A stretch of 63,420 nt of DNA from Amycolatopsis acidicola (GTDB lineage: Bacteria; Actinomycetota; Actinomycetes; Mycobacteriales; Pseudonocardiaceae), in the NCBI RefSeq assembly GCF_007713735.2, contig NZ_VMNW02000047.1:1-63420 (forward strand). Reading direction: 5' to 3'. The position numbers and the translations under genes are program-made. How positions within the stretch are numbered: position 1 is the first letter of the stretch; each line of letters begins with the position of its first letter. Under the pieces are notes generated by a model. The model was not told where the DNA came from, did no database searches, and saw nothing but the letters and a program-made list of their open reading frames with translations. Below are positions 24,455-33,234 of the stretch, piece after piece.

Positions 24455-25587
24455 TCACCATCGGCGCCGTCGGCGACCTCATCCTCGACGAACCGGACCC
24501 GGCGTCCTTCCTCGCGCCCGCGGCGCCGCTGCTGCGCGGGATGGACCTCGCGATCGGGCACATCGAGGTCCCGCATTCGCACACCACCACCTCCCAGAGC
24601 ACCGACGTGCCCGCGCCCCCGGCGGACCCGGCCGCGCTCAAGGCCGTCGCGGACGCCGGGTTCGGTGTGGTCACCTTGGCGGGCAACCACATCTGCGACG
24701 CCGGGGACGAGGGAATCGCCGACACCATCGCGCATTCTCGCGCCGCCGGGCTGGTCACGGCCGGGGCGGGAGCGAACCTCGCCGAGGCCCGGCGGCCCGC
24801 GATCGTGGAACGTGGCGGGCTGCGGATCGGCGTGCTGTCGTACAACTGCGTCGGCCCCCGGGAATCCTGGGCCACGTCGAGGAAACCGGGCTGCGCGTAC
24901 GTGCACGTGCTCACGCACTACGAGCTGGACCACGCGAGCCCCGGCGGCCCGCCCAAGGTCTACACGTTCGCGGACCCGGACAGCCTCGACGCGATGGCCG
25001 AAGACGTGCGGAAGCTGCGCGAGGATTGCGACATCGTGCTCGTGTCACTCCACAAGGGAGTCGGGCACACGCCGAAGGTGGTCGCGATGTACGAAAGCCC
25101 GGTCGCGCGGGCGGCCGTCGACGCGGGCGCGCACGCCGTGTTCTCCCACCATCCGCACATCATGCGCGGCATCGAGGTCCACAAAGGACGCCCGATCTTC
25201 CACGGACTCGGCAACTTCGTGACCGTCACCCACGCGCTCACCCCGGGCGAGGGCACCGGGGCCGAGGAGCTGAAGGCATGGGCGGAGCGGCGCACGAAGC
25301 TCTACGGGTTCACGCCGATCCCGCACATGCCGTTCTTCCCGTTCCACCCCGAGAGCCGCAACACCGCCGTCGCCTTCTGCCGCTTCGACGAAAACGGCCT
25401 GCGCGTAGCCGGGTTCGTGCCGTGCTGGATCGACGGCGAAGGCCGTCCCGCGCCGGTCGGCGGCAGCCCGGAAGGCGCGGAAGTCAGCGGCTACATCGAG
25501 GAGATCACGCGGGCGGCCCGGCTGAACGCGCGGTTCGAAAACCGGGGCGCCGAAACGCTCATCGACCTGACCGAGGGGGCTTCATGA
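24451..25587 (+). CDS. CapA/PgsA-family metallophosphoesterase-like protein
   Basis: A 378-residue protein of the CapA (PGA_cap) family, a calcineurin-like phosphoesterase fold. Metal-site motifs are present: GAVGDLILDEPD, LAGNHICDAGDEGI, and the late SHHPHIMRGIEVHKGRPIFH followed by GLGNFV. CapA proteins are known from poly-gamma-glutamate capsules, but this one has no signal peptide or membrane anchor, and no CapB/CapC ligase genes are near. Its place between importer and CoA-transferase (GTGA and ATGA overlaps) points to a soluble catabolic hydrolase acting on the imported compound. The reaction is unknown. Confidence 0.8.
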   Translation: MITIGAVGDLILDEPDPASFLAPAAPLLRGMDLAIGHIEVPHSHTTTSQSTDVPAPPADPAALKAVADAGFGVVTLAGNHICDAGDEGIADTIAHSRAAGLVTAGAGANLAEARRPAIVERGGLRIGVLSYNCVGPRESWATSRKPGCAYVHVLTHYELDHASPGGPPKVYTFADPDSLDAMAEDVRKLREDCDIVLVSLHKGVGHTPKVVAMYESPVARAAVDAGAHAVFSHHPHIMRGIEVHKGRPIFHGLGNFVTVTHALTPGEGTGAEELKAWAERRTKLYGFTPIPHMPFFPFHPESRNTAVAFCRFDENGLRVAGFVPCWIDGEGRPAPVGGSPEGAEVSGYIEEITRAARLNARFENRGAETLIDLTEGAS

Positions 25588-26822
25588 CCGACCAGCCACT
25601 GGCCGGCCGTACCGTCATCGACCTGACCACGGCGCTCGCCGGGCCGTACGCGACCCTGCTGCTCGCCGGGCTCGGGGCCACCGTCATCAAGGTGGAAAAC
25701 CCCGCCACCGGCGGGGATTCCTCCCGCAACAACGCGCCGTACCTCGGCCGCGACGGGCTGAACCTCGCGCGCAGGCACGAGGACGACCTGTCGGTGTCGA
25801 TGCTGCTGCGCGGCCGGAACAAACTCAGCGTCACCCTCGATCTCAAGAACCCCCGCTCCCGCAAGGTGTTCACGGATCTGGTGCGCGACGCCGACGTGCT
25901 GGTGGAGAACTACAGCCCGGGCGTCACCCGCCGGCTGGGCATTTCCTACGACGAGGTGCGGGAGATCAACCCGCGCCTGGTGTACACGTCGATCAGCGGG
26001 TTCGGCGCGCAGGGCGGGCCGGGCTCGGGCAAGGCGATGGACTCGATCATCCAGGCGCTGAGCGGGGTGATGATGACCGCGGGCGAGCCGGACGAGGGAC
26101 CGGTGCGGTTCGGGCTGCCGATCGGCGACCTGCTGGCGCCGCTGTTCGCCGTGGTGGGCACGGTTTCCGCGCTGTTGCAGGCCGAGCACACCGGCGAGGG
26201 CCAGCACGTGGACGTGTCGATGCTCGGCGCGCTGACTTCGCTGGTGGCGTGCGAGCCGTTCGACGCCTTCGACGCGGTGGGGTTGCCGCAGCGGACGGGC
26301 TCGATGGTCCCGCGGCTCGCGCCGTTCGGGATCCTGCCCGCCGCCGACGGTTTCGTCGCGTTGTGCGCCCCGACGGATACCTTCGCCCACGGCGTGCTGC
26401 GGGCCATCGGCCGCCCGGATCTGGCGGACGACGACCGGTACCGCACCCGTGACCAGCGCGTTCGCTCGGCGGACGAACTGCACGGCTTGATCCGCGAGTG
26501 GTGCCGGGAGCGCCCGCTGGCGGAGATCCTGGCCGCGTTCACGGCGGAAGGCGTGCCCGCGGCGGAGGTCCGCGAGCCGCGCGAGGCGGTGCGCGATCCC
26601 CTGGTCCGGGAGCGCGAGGAGGTGGTGCCGCTGCGCCACCCGGCCCACGGGGCGGTGGCCGACCTGGCGGGCACCGGGGTGCCGATCCGGTTCTCCGCCG
26701 CCCGCGTATCGCTCGACCGGCCCGCGCCCGCGCTCGGTGAGCACAACGAACACGTGTACCGCGAACTGCTGGGCTACAGCGAACAAGACCTCGCGGAGCT
26801 GGTGGCGGAGTCGGTGATCTGA
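25584..26822 (+). CDS. class III CoA-transferase (CaiB/BaiF/FldA family)
   Basis: A 412-residue family III CoA-transferase. The N-terminal LAGRTVIDLTTALAGPYATL and LLAGLGATVIKVENP are standard, and the catalytic aspartate is probably Asp153 in KAMDSIIQALSG. These enzymes move CoA between carboxylic acids through a mixed anhydride. FldA, the cinnamoyl-CoA:phenyllactate transferase, and CaiB work next to dehydratases, and here the two following genes belong to the 2-hydroxyacyl-CoA dehydratase family, so this protein probably supplies their CoA ester. ATGA and TGATG overlaps join it to both neighbours. Confidence 0.88.
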   Translation: MTDQPLAGRTVIDLTTALAGPYATLLLAGLGATVIKVENPATGGDSSRNNAPYLGRDGLNLARRHEDDLSVSMLLRGRNKLSVTLDLKNPRSRKVFTDLVRDADVLVENYSPGVTRRLGISYDEVREINPRLVYTSISGFGAQGGPGSGKAMDSIIQALSGVMMTAGEPDEGPVRFGLPIGDLLAPLFAVVGTVSALLQAEHTGEGQHVDVSMLGALTSLVACEPFDAFDAVGLPQRTGSMVPRLAPFGILPAADGFVALCAPTDTFAHGVLRAIGRPDLADDDRYRTRDQRVRSADELHGLIREWCRERPLAEILAAFTAEGVPAAEVREPREAVRDPLVREREEVVPLRHPAHGAVADLAGTGVPIRFSAARVSLDRPAPALGEHNEHVYRELLGYSEQDLAELVAESVI

Positions 26823-27856
26823 TGACGGCGCTGTCGGAGCTGCTCGCGGTGGCCGCGGACAGGGTGGGTGCCGCGCATTCGGCCGGGCGGCCGGTGGTGG
26901 GCTGCGTCGGGGCGGACGTGCCGGTGGAGCTGATCACGGCCGCGGGCCTGCTTCCCTTGCGGCTGTTCGGAAATCCGGCCGAGGTCGATGAGCCGTACCT
27001 GGGGCGCGGCGTCGATCCCGTCGCCCGGTCTGTCCTCAATGGACTCCTGTCCGGGCGGTACGGCGAACTGGAAGCGATCGTCGTCTCGCGGGATTGTGAG
27101 GCTTCGCTGCGGTTGTTCTACGCGCTGCGCGAGCTGAAACGGGTGGAGCTGGAGCTGCCACCCGTGTACCTCGTGGACGTGCTGCATCTGCCGCACCACA
27201 CCACGACGCGTTACGTGCACGCGAAAGTCGCGAAGTTCCGGGCTTGGCTGGGGCAATGGCGCACGATCGACGACGACACTCTCGCCGAAGCGATCACCGC
27301 TCACGACCGGCTGCGGCGGGCGCTCGGCGAGGCGTCCTTCTCGTGCGGCAGCGAACGGCTCGGCGTGGTCGCCGCGACCACCGCCCTTCCGGTCGAGCAC
27401 GCGACCAAGCTGGTGGAGGGATTGGCACCAGGCGAAGCGCGCGAGGGTGTGCGGGCGTTCTTGACGGGGAGTTCGCACGACCATCCGGGCGTCTACGAAC
27501 GCTTGGAGGACAACGGTTTCCTCGTGGTGGGGGAGGACCACGACTGGGGCCCGCGGTTCGCGCGGACGTGCGCGGCGCCGACCGAACTGGCCCTCGCCGA
27601 GCGCTACCAGTACAACGGCCCGACCGCGCCGCGTTCCTCCGTGCGGCAGCGCGCCGCGTACACCGCCGCGGCCGCCCGGGAATGCGGCGCGGAGGTGCTC
27701 ATCTCCTACGCGCGGGAGCATGACGACGCGCCGCCGTGGGATTTCCCCGAACAGCGCGCGGCCACGGACCTGCCTGCCGTGCTGGCCGAGCGCCAGCCGT
27801 ACGGCGGGTTGACCGGGCAAGCGCTTACCGAGATCGTGACGGGAGCGTACGCATGA
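26822..27856 (+). CDS. 2-hydroxyacyl-CoA dehydratase-family subunit, atypical (HgdB/FldC-like)
   Basis: A 344-residue protein of the HgdB/BcrB fold. It keeps the N-terminal signature CVGADVPVELITAAGLLPLR (Cys28), where family members have CxxxPxE, and a cysteine at 92 (VVSRDCEASLRL) where they have TTCD. The other cluster ligands seem lost: the CP(Y/L) position reads DPVARS (Asp65), and the late FCDP position reads EHDDAP (His300). Known members are oxygen-sensitive [4Fe-4S] enzymes with an ATP-dependent activator, not seen here. Overlaps both neighbours. Possibly a non-reductive or differently ligated relative. Confidence 0.8.
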   Translation: MTALSELLAVAADRVGAAHSAGRPVVGCVGADVPVELITAAGLLPLRLFGNPAEVDEPYLGRGVDPVARSVLNGLLSGRYGELEAIVVSRDCEASLRLFYALRELKRVELELPPVYLVDVLHLPHHTTTRYVHAKVAKFRAWLGQWRTIDDDTLAEAITAHDRLRRALGEASFSCGSERLGVVAATTALPVEHATKLVEGLAPGEAREGVRAFLTGSSHDHPGVYERLEDNGFLVVGEDHDWGPRFARTCAAPTELALAERYQYNGPTAPRSSVRQRAAYTAAAARECGAEVLISYAREHDDAPPWDFPEQRAATDLPAVLAERQPYGGLTGQALTEIVTGAYA

Positions 27857-29127
27857 CCGATCGGCTGGCTTCCGCCACGGCCGCCACCCGGTACCAGCGC
27901 GAATGGTTCGCGCGGATGCGGGAAGAGGTCGCGGCCGGGGCCCCGCTGGCGCTGGTCAACGCCGACGCGCCGCAGGAGATCTTCCGCGCGATGGGCATCC
28001 CGTACGTGGTGAACCAGTGGTGGGCTTCGATCGTCGCGGCGAAACGGCAGACCCAGCGCTACCTCGGGTTGCTGCGCGAGCGCGGATATCCGGACTACAG
28101 CGAGCAATACAGCGCCACTTCGCTCGCGTCGGCGTTCGAGGACGACCCCACGCAGGCGCCTTGGGGCGGCCTGCCCAAGCCGGCCATCGTGCTCGGGGAA
28201 ACCACGGGCGACGCCTCGCGCAAGATCTTCGACGTGTGGGACGCCCAGCCCGGCGTCACCTACTACCCGCTGGAGAGCGCGGCCGAGAACGAGGTGCCGG
28301 AACGCTGGTGGGAGCTGATGCCGCACCGGTGGGAGGAGGCGATCGGCGGCGACCGGCTCGACCTGATGACCGGCGAGCTGACCGGGCTCATCCGCTACCT
28401 CGAAACCACCACGGGCCGGGTGTTCTCCGAAACCCGGTTCCGGGAGGTGCTGGCGCTGGTCAACGAACAGCAGGAGTGGAACCGGCGTACCCGCGACCTG
28501 ATCGCCGCCGCGCGGCCCTGCCCGATCGCGGTGACCGATGGCATCCCGGGCGTCATGGTGCCGCAATGGCATCGCGGCACCGAATGGGCGCGCGACGCGG
28601 CCCGGGCGTTCCACGACGAAGTGGCCGAGCGTGTTGCCGGCGGGGTGGCGGTGTGCGAGGACGAACAGCTGCGGCTGATGTGGGTCGGCCGCGGGTTGTG
28701 GTTCGATCTCGAGTTCTACCAACGCTTCCAGCGTTCGCACGGCGCGGTGTTCGTGTGGTCGATGTACCTCGCGATCGCGGCCGACGGGTACCTGCGCTAC
28801 GGCGGCGACCCGCTGCGCGCACTCGCCGCCCGGTTCGCCGCGTTCTCCGACCAGCTCTACACGCCGCCGTGGTCGGCAGAGTGGTACGTCAAAGAGGCGC
28901 GGCACCACGGCGTGGACGGCGTCGTGCACCTCGTCTCGGACGACGCGCGCGGCGGGTACTTCACCACCCGTGCGTTGCGGGCGGCCGGGATCCCGGTGCT
29001 GGAACTGCACGCGGACAACGTGGACGCGCGCTCCGGAGACGGGCTGACCGAGGCGATGACGGACTGGCTCGACGGGCTGCGAAACCCGACGCAAGGCGCG
29101 CCGGGCGGCCGGCGGAGAGTCGGCTAG
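27853..29127 (+). CDS. 2-hydroxyacyl-CoA dehydratase/benzoyl-CoA reductase-family subunit, cysteine-poor
   Basis: A 424-residue homologue of the larger HgdA/BcrC-type subunit. The fold pattern is kept (ADAPQEIFRAMGIPYVVNQ; LPKPAIVLGETTGDASRKIF; VVHLVSDDARGGYF; RAAGIPVLELHADNVDAR), but the positions usually held by Fe-S cysteines read N/A, S, G and D. Only two cysteines remain (in AARPCPIA and VAVCEDEQ), neither in a cluster motif. ATGA overlap with the first subunit implies a heterodimer. A classical radical dehydratase mechanism is unlikely for this subunit; it may be structural or bind the CoA ester only. Confidence 0.78.
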   Translation: MTDRLASATAATRYQREWFARMREEVAAGAPLALVNADAPQEIFRAMGIPYVVNQWWASIVAAKRQTQRYLGLLRERGYPDYSEQYSATSLASAFEDDPTQAPWGGLPKPAIVLGETTGDASRKIFDVWDAQPGVTYYPLESAAENEVPERWWELMPHRWEEAIGGDRLDLMTGELTGLIRYLETTTGRVFSETRFREVLALVNEQQEWNRRTRDLIAAARPCPIAVTDGIPGVMVPQWHRGTEWARDAARAFHDEVAERVAGGVAVCEDEQLRLMWVGRGLWFDLEFYQRFQRSHGAVFVWSMYLAIAADGYLRYGGDPLRALAARFAAFSDQLYTPPWSAEWYVKEARHHGVDGVVHLVSDDARGGYFTTRALRAAGIPVLELHADNVDARSGDGLTEAMTDWLDGLRNPTQGAPGGRRRVG

Positions 29128-29128
29128 C

Positions 29129-30127
29129 ATGGGCAGGATGGGCGTGCCTGACGTGTCGATGCCGCGGTTGCGCAAGGGGCCCGAGCCCCAGCGGCTGCTG
29201 ACCGGCCTGCTCGGCGACTACTGGTTCTGGCGTGACGAGCACATCCCGTCGAAGGTGCTGGTGCGGCTGCTCGCCGAGTTCGGCATCACCGAGGAGAGCG
29301 CGCGGGCGGCCCTCCGGCGGCTCGCGGCGCGCAAGCTCGTCACGGCGAGCCGCGAAGGGCGCACCACGGCGTACGGCATCCCGCAGCGCACCGCGGAAGT
29401 GATCGTCGACCGCAGCTACCGGATGCTGGCCTTCGGTGAATCGGCGCCGGACTGGGACGGCCGGTGGACGGTGGTGGCCTTCTCGGTGCCGGAGGGCGCG
29501 CGCGGCGCGCGGTCGTCCTTGCGCACCAGGCTGCGCGTGCTGCGGTTCGGCCCGTTGTACGACGGCGTCTGGGTTTCCCCGCACGACCAGGTCAAGCCGG
29601 TGCTGGACGTGCTGGAGGAGCTGGGCGTGCGCGGCAGCGTGCTGCGCGCGGAGGAGGCGCCGGGCGGGCCCGAGGACGGGCTGCTGCTGCGCGCGTTCGA
29701 CATCGAGGCGCTGGCGGGGGAATACCGCTCGTTCCTCCAGCGCCATCGCAAGCTCGCCGACCGGGCGGCGCGCGGCCGCGTCGGGCCCGCCGAGGCGCTG
29801 GTGGTGCGTGCGACCATCGGCGCGGAGTGGCGGCGTTTTCCCGATCTGGACCCGGATCTTCCCGCCGCGCTGCTCCCGCCCGGCTGGCCCCGGCCGGAAG
29901 CGCGGGAGCTGTTCCTGCGGATCTACGACACGCTGGGGCCGTTGGGGGAGCACCACTTCCGCACGATCCTCCGGGAGGGGGCGCCGGAGCTGGCGGACCT
30001 CGCCGCGCATCACACGTTCGCGACGATCGAGCGTCTCTACCGCGAAGGACGGCACGCCCACGGCGACACGGACTTCGAGCGCGCGGCCCGCGAGCGCCAG
30101 GCCGCCGAGCTGGGGGAGCGGAAGTAG
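29129..30127 (+). CDS. PaaX-family transcriptional regulator
   Basis: A 332-residue PaaX-like protein. The N-terminal winged helix (RLLTGLLGDYWFWRDE and SARAALRRLAARKLV) is followed by the PaaX central domain (DWDGRWTVVAFSVPE) and the C-terminal domain. PaaX of E. coli represses phenylacetate genes and responds to phenylacetyl-CoA, so an acyl-CoA effector is plausible here, matching the CoA-transferase upstream. It begins 2 bases after the preceding stop and is probably cotranscribed. ATG 29138 and 29159 are alternative starts. Confidence 0.85.
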   Translation: MGRMGVPDVSMPRLRKGPEPQRLLTGLLGDYWFWRDEHIPSKVLVRLLAEFGITEESARAALRRLAARKLVTASREGRTTAYGIPQRTAEVIVDRSYRMLAFGESAPDWDGRWTVVAFSVPEGARGARSSLRTRLRVLRFGPLYDGVWVSPHDQVKPVLDVLEELGVRGSVLRAEEAPGGPEDGLLLRAFDIEALAGEYRSFLQRHRKLADRAARGRVGPAEALVVRATIGAEWRRFPDLDPDLPAALLPPGWPRPEARELFLRIYDTLGPLGEHHFRTILREGAPELADLAAHHTFATIERLYREGRHAHGDTDFERAARERQAAELGERK

Positions 30128-30168
30128 CGTGTGGACGGTCGGGTTTCGCTTCCGGCCGTCGTTTTGGT

Positions 30169-30963
30169 ATGCCTGATCCCGTGACAGTTCCCCGAACGAC
30201 GTCCGCCCGCGAGCGCGGCTCCGAGGTGCAGTCGGTGGCGCGTGCCGCCGCGCTGCTCGACGCGGTGGTCAGCAGCGGTTCCGGGCTCACCCTCACCGAG
30301 CTGGCGAAGCGCACCGAGCTCACGGTGAGTACGGCGCACCGGCTGATCCGGACCCTGTGCTCGGGGAACCTGCTGTGCCGCGACGCCACCGGGGACAGGT
30401 TCGTGCCCGGCCCGCTGCTGCTGCGGCTGGGGCGCCAGTCGCTGGCCTCGGCCGGGCTGCCGGAGGTGGGCGACGTGCTCGCGGACCTGGCCGAGCGCAC
30501 GGGCGAGACGGCCAGCGCGGGCCTTCGCCGGGGCGCGAATGTGTTGGTGCTGCTGGCAGTCCAGTCCTCCAGCGCGCTGCGGTTCACCGGCGCGGCCGGT
30601 GCGCAGGTGCCGTTGCTGTCGTCCGGGCTGGGCCTGGCGATGCTCGCGCTGGCCGACGAACCGGTGGCCGAGGTGGTCGCGCAGGCCGGGGTCGAGGGCG
30701 AGCGCGCCGACGAGCTGAGCTCCGAGCTGCTGACCATCCAGTTCCGCGGATTCTGCGTGTTCGACGACCCGGCGCAGCCCGGGTTGCGCACCATCGCCGC
30801 GCCCGTGCTGGGCGACGAGACCCGGCCGCGGATCGCGGTCGAGATCACCGGCCCGGTCTCGCGGATGGGCGACGACCGGGTGGACGAACTCGGCGAAGCC
30901 GTGCGGTCCGCGGCGATCCTGTTGCAGGACCTGCCCGTCTCGATCGCCTTCGGCGCGCTGTAG
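30169..30963 (+). CDS. IclR-family transcriptional regulator
   Basis: A 264-residue IclR-type regulator. The N-terminal winged helix is SVARAAALLDAVVSSGSGL to LTVSTAHRLIRTL; the C-terminal effector domain carries the usual GETASAGLRRGANVLVL and FCVFDDPAQPGLRTIAAPV. IclR proteins sense small organic acids or aromatics and control catabolic operons. It follows the PaaX gene by 41 bases on the same strand and ends just before a repeat and an intrinsic terminator, so it is probably the last gene of the 21.9-31 kb unit. GTG 30181 is an alternative start. Confidence 0.87.
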   Translation: MPDPVTVPRTTSARERGSEVQSVARAAALLDAVVSSGSGLTLTELAKRTELTVSTAHRLIRTLCSGNLLCRDATGDRFVPGPLLLRLGRQSLASAGLPEVGDVLADLAERTGETASAGLRRGANVLVLLAVQSSSALRFTGAAGAQVPLLSSGLGLAMLALADEPVAEVVAQAGVEGERADELSSELLTIQFRGFCVFDDPAQPGLRTIAAPVLGDETRPRIAVEITGPVSRMGDDRVDELGEAVRSAAILLQDLPVSIAFGAL

Positions 30964-30995
30964 AGGCCCTGTTTTTGGCGGCTGCCTCGACTGGA

Positions 30996-31095
30996 GTGGC
31001 GCCGCTTCGAATCCCCGGCCCCGCCGCGCTCGACCGGAGTGGCCCGTGCGGGTGGCGCCGCTTCGAATCCCCGGCCCCGCCGCGCTCGACCGGAG
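30996..31095. repeat. 44-bp direct repeat, two copies
   Basis: The 44 bases 30996-31039 are repeated without a mismatch at 31052-31095 (period 56), in the gap after the IclR gene; each copy begins GTGGCGCCGCTTCGAATCCC. A shortened start of the motif (CTCGACTGGAG) precedes the first copy. The repeats carry no open frame of their own. Confidence 0.82.
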
Positions 31096-31150
31096 CGCTC
31101 CGCGCGGCACCGCCGCACCTCGACAACACACCCCGCCACCCCGCTTCCCG

Positions 31151-31182
31151 CGGCCACGGTTTTCGCGAACCGTGGCCGTTTT
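31151..31182 (+). terminator. intrinsic terminator
   Basis: An 11-bp perfect stem (31151-31161 with 31168-31178, beginning CGGCCACGGTT) closes a six-base loop TTCGCG and is followed by TTTT (31179-31182). This is the best Rho-independent terminator in the window. It separates the IclR gene from the next transporter operon. Confidence 0.75.
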
Positions 31183-31244
31183 CGTGGGCCGTGTCAACCG
31201 CTACCGCGATGTGGGAATGAATGCCGTATTACGCAAAGACCCTG

Positions 31245-31273
31245 TTGACGGGGGTGGGGATCCTGCTTACGGT
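31245..31273 (+). promoter_or_regulatory. sigma-70-type promoter of the 31.3-36.8 kb operon
   Basis: TTGACG (31245-31250) and TACGGT (31268-31273) are separated by 17 bases, the optimal spacing. The start codon at 31329 lies 56 bases downstream of the -10 box, leaving a short leader with an AAGGAG ribosome site. The rest of the 30964-31328 gap is repeat and terminator, without a gene. Confidence 0.55.
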
Positions 31274-31328
31274 GGCCTTGCCCGCCCCGGAAATGCGTGC
31301 GGGAATCCCTTGAGCGAAGGAGAGATCC

Positions 31329-32207
31329 GTGGCCGGTGCCGTGCGCCCGAACGAGGTCGTGATCGCCCCCAACCTGCCGCTGTTCGACCTGCCCGAGATC
31401 GTCGCGATCGACCGGGGGCTGTTCGAGCGGGCCGGGCTTTCGGTGCGCTTCGCCGAGGGAGACAGCGCGCGGGCCCGCGTCGGCACCGAACGTGATCCGC
31501 TGGCCCGGCTCAAGGAATCGCTCTATGAGTCCGAGTCCGCCGACGTCTACAACCTGTGCGAATGGGGCGGAATCGACCGCCTGGAACGAAACCGGCGCGG
31601 CGGCCGGATCGCCTACCTGCGCCCGGCCGTGGTCGCGCAGGCGCTGGTCACCTTCGACCCGGAGCTGAACGAACCCCATGACCTGGCCGGGATCCCGGTC
31701 GGCGTCAACGAGTTCACCGGCTCGCACTACACCGCGCTGCACCTGCTGGAGGGCACGCTGCCCCGGCCGGAGATCGAACTCGAGCACATCGGCTCCCCGG
31801 CCGTGCGCATCGCCCGCGCCCGCTCCGGCGAGGCCCGCGCGGTGATGCTGATGGAGCCGTGGATCAGCCTGGCCCGCAAGCAGGGCGCGCACATCATCGG
31901 CAGCTACTTCTACCGCGGCTCCGAGGTGATCGCGCCGAACCTCGACGACGAGCGCCGCGCGATGTTCATCCGCGTGGTCAACGAAGCCGTCGAATTGATC
32001 AACGCGGACCCCGCCGCTTTCCGCTCCCACATCGTCGCCGACACCGAAGGCGCGCTCGCCGAGGACGAGCTGAGCCCGGACTACTACCGCTACACGGCGG
32101 TGAGTCCGTTCAGCGAGAAGCGCTTCGCGGAGAGCTACTCGTGGATGAAGTCCTGGCGGCTCACCGACGGCCGCAACAGTTACGAAAACCTGCTCGCCAC
32201 GCGCTGA
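31329..32207 (+). CDS. cytosolic SsuA/THI5-fold protein, putative enzyme (paralogue 1)
   Basis: A 292-residue protein with the type-2 periplasmic-binding fold of the SsuA/NMT1 group, yet without signal peptide, lipobox or membrane helix (it begins MAGAVRPNEVVIAP). It has a single cysteine, Cys77 in YNLCEWGG, and a GSHY motif (FTGSHYTALHLLEG). The same CEWG and GSHY motifs occur in the paralogue at 34799. Signal-less members of this fold can be enzymes, for example DszB, the sulfinate desulfinase with a catalytic Cys-His pair, and 4,5-dihydroxyphthalate decarboxylase. A catalytic role is therefore proposed. GTG start after AAGGAG. Confidence 0.75.
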   Translation: MAGAVRPNEVVIAPNLPLFDLPEIVAIDRGLFERAGLSVRFAEGDSARARVGTERDPLARLKESLYESESADVYNLCEWGGIDRLERNRRGGRIAYLRPAVVAQALVTFDPELNEPHDLAGIPVGVNEFTGSHYTALHLLEGTLPRPEIELEHIGSPAVRIARARSGEARAVMLMEPWISLARKQGAHIIGSYFYRGSEVIAPNLDDERRAMFIRVVNEAVELINADPAAFRSHIVADTEGALAEDELSPDYYRYTAVSPFSEKRFAESYSWMKSWRLTDGRNSYENLLATR

Positions 32208-32235
32208 GCGGTTCCCCGAGGAAAGGAGGAGGACG

Positions 32236-33234
32236 GTGTCGCTGGAGGAAACGGTGCTCGGCCGCCGCGCGGTGCTGCTCGGCGGCGTGGCCGGACTGGG
32301 CGCGCTGCTCGCCGCTTGCGGTTCGAGCGGCGCGGCCGGCGGGAAACAGGCCAAGGTCGAGGACACCCAGAAGGGCACCGCGGGCGCGGTGGTGCGGCCG
32401 ATCGCCGAGCAGCAGAACCTGCTCGGCGGGCTGCAACTGTCCTATGTGGCCGGTACCGGACCCGGCGACGTGCAGAACAAGCTCCTCTCCGGCGCGCTGG
32501 ACACCGCCAGCATGGGCCCGATCGGCGCGGTGGTGGCGAACGACGCGGGCGCGGGGCTCACGGTGTTCAGCACCAGCCTCAACAACCACGTCCGCTGGCT
32601 GGTGCCGGAGAACAGCCCGTACCGCACGACCGCGGACCTGCGCGGCAAGCGCATCGCGGCGCCGCCCAACAACAGCGACGCCTACCGCTCCGCCCAGCTC
32701 GCCGCCGCGGTCAACGGGATCGACTTCGAGCAGGACTACGAGATCCACCAGGGCGCGGTGCTCGCCGGGCTGGCGCTGTTCGACCGCGGCGACGTCGAGG
32801 GCATCGTCACCATCGAGCCCAACGCGACCCGCCTGGTCGCCAAGGGCGCGCGGCAGCTCGCGACCATCGACCAGCTGTGGCAGCAGGGCACCGGGCGCAC
32901 GGAACCGTTGCTGCTCAACGGACAGGGCGCCAGGGCGGACTGGGTGCGCGACCACTCCCAGATCGCCGACGCGCTCGCCAAGCTCCGCCTGGACGTGCAC
33001 CAGAAGATCCACGAACGCCCCCAGGTGCTCGCCGAGCTCGCCGACTACTACGGCGTCCCGGCCACCGAAAAGGCGGCGATAGCGCTGCTTCCCGAGCGGC
33101 TCAAGGACATCTACCCGGTCGACTGGGGCCAGTCGGCCGCGGCGAGCATGGACACCCAGATCCAGGCCGCGGTGAAGTACGGGCTCCTGAAAGCCGCCCC
33201 GGCCACCCCCGTCTACACGAAGCTGACGTCATGA
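32236..33234 (+). CDS. ABC transporter substrate-binding lipoprotein, sulfonate/nitrate type
   Basis: A 332-residue SsuA/TauA-like SBP. The signal sequence has adjacent arginines (GRRAVLLGG) and a lipobox LLAAC (Cys near residue 28), so it may be exported by Tat and lipid-anchored. The mature part has SMGPIGAVVANDAG and the conserved DLRGKRIAAP of the family. It is the true extracellular binding protein of the importer encoded by the next two genes, in contrast with the two signal-less paralogues on either side. GTG start at 32236 after AAAGGAGGA. Confidence 0.85.
   Translation: MSLEETVLGRRAVLLGGVAGLGALLAACGSSGAAGGKQAKVEDTQKGTAGAVVRPIAEQQNLLGGLQLSYVAGTGPGDVQNKLLSGALDTASMGPIGAVVANDAGAGLTVFSTSLNNHVRWLVPENSPYRTTADLRGKRIAAPPNNSDAYRSAQLAAAVNGIDFEQDYEIHQGAVLAGLALFDRGDVEGIVTIEPNATRLVAKGARQLATIDQLWQQGTGRTEPLLLNGQGARADWVRDHSQIADALAKLRLDVHQKIHERPQVLAELADYYGVPATEKAAIALLPERLKDIYPVDWGQSAAASMDTQIQAAVKYGLLKAAPATPVYTKLTS

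Noticed and set aside
24451..25587. Poly-gamma-glutamate capsule synthesis gene
   Set aside because: The CapA-like protein has no membrane anchor, and the CapB/CapC synthase genes are missing; the context is catabolic.
31000..31020. TTCGAATCCCC, resembling the T-psi-C arm of a tRNA
   Set aside because: No matching GGGG-GTTCGAA stem, anticodon arm or acceptor stem is present; it is part of the 44-bp repeat.
31329..32207. THI5-type thiamine pyrimidine synthase
   Set aside because: The Cys-rich motif and iron-binding pattern of THI5 are absent, and no thiamine genes are near.
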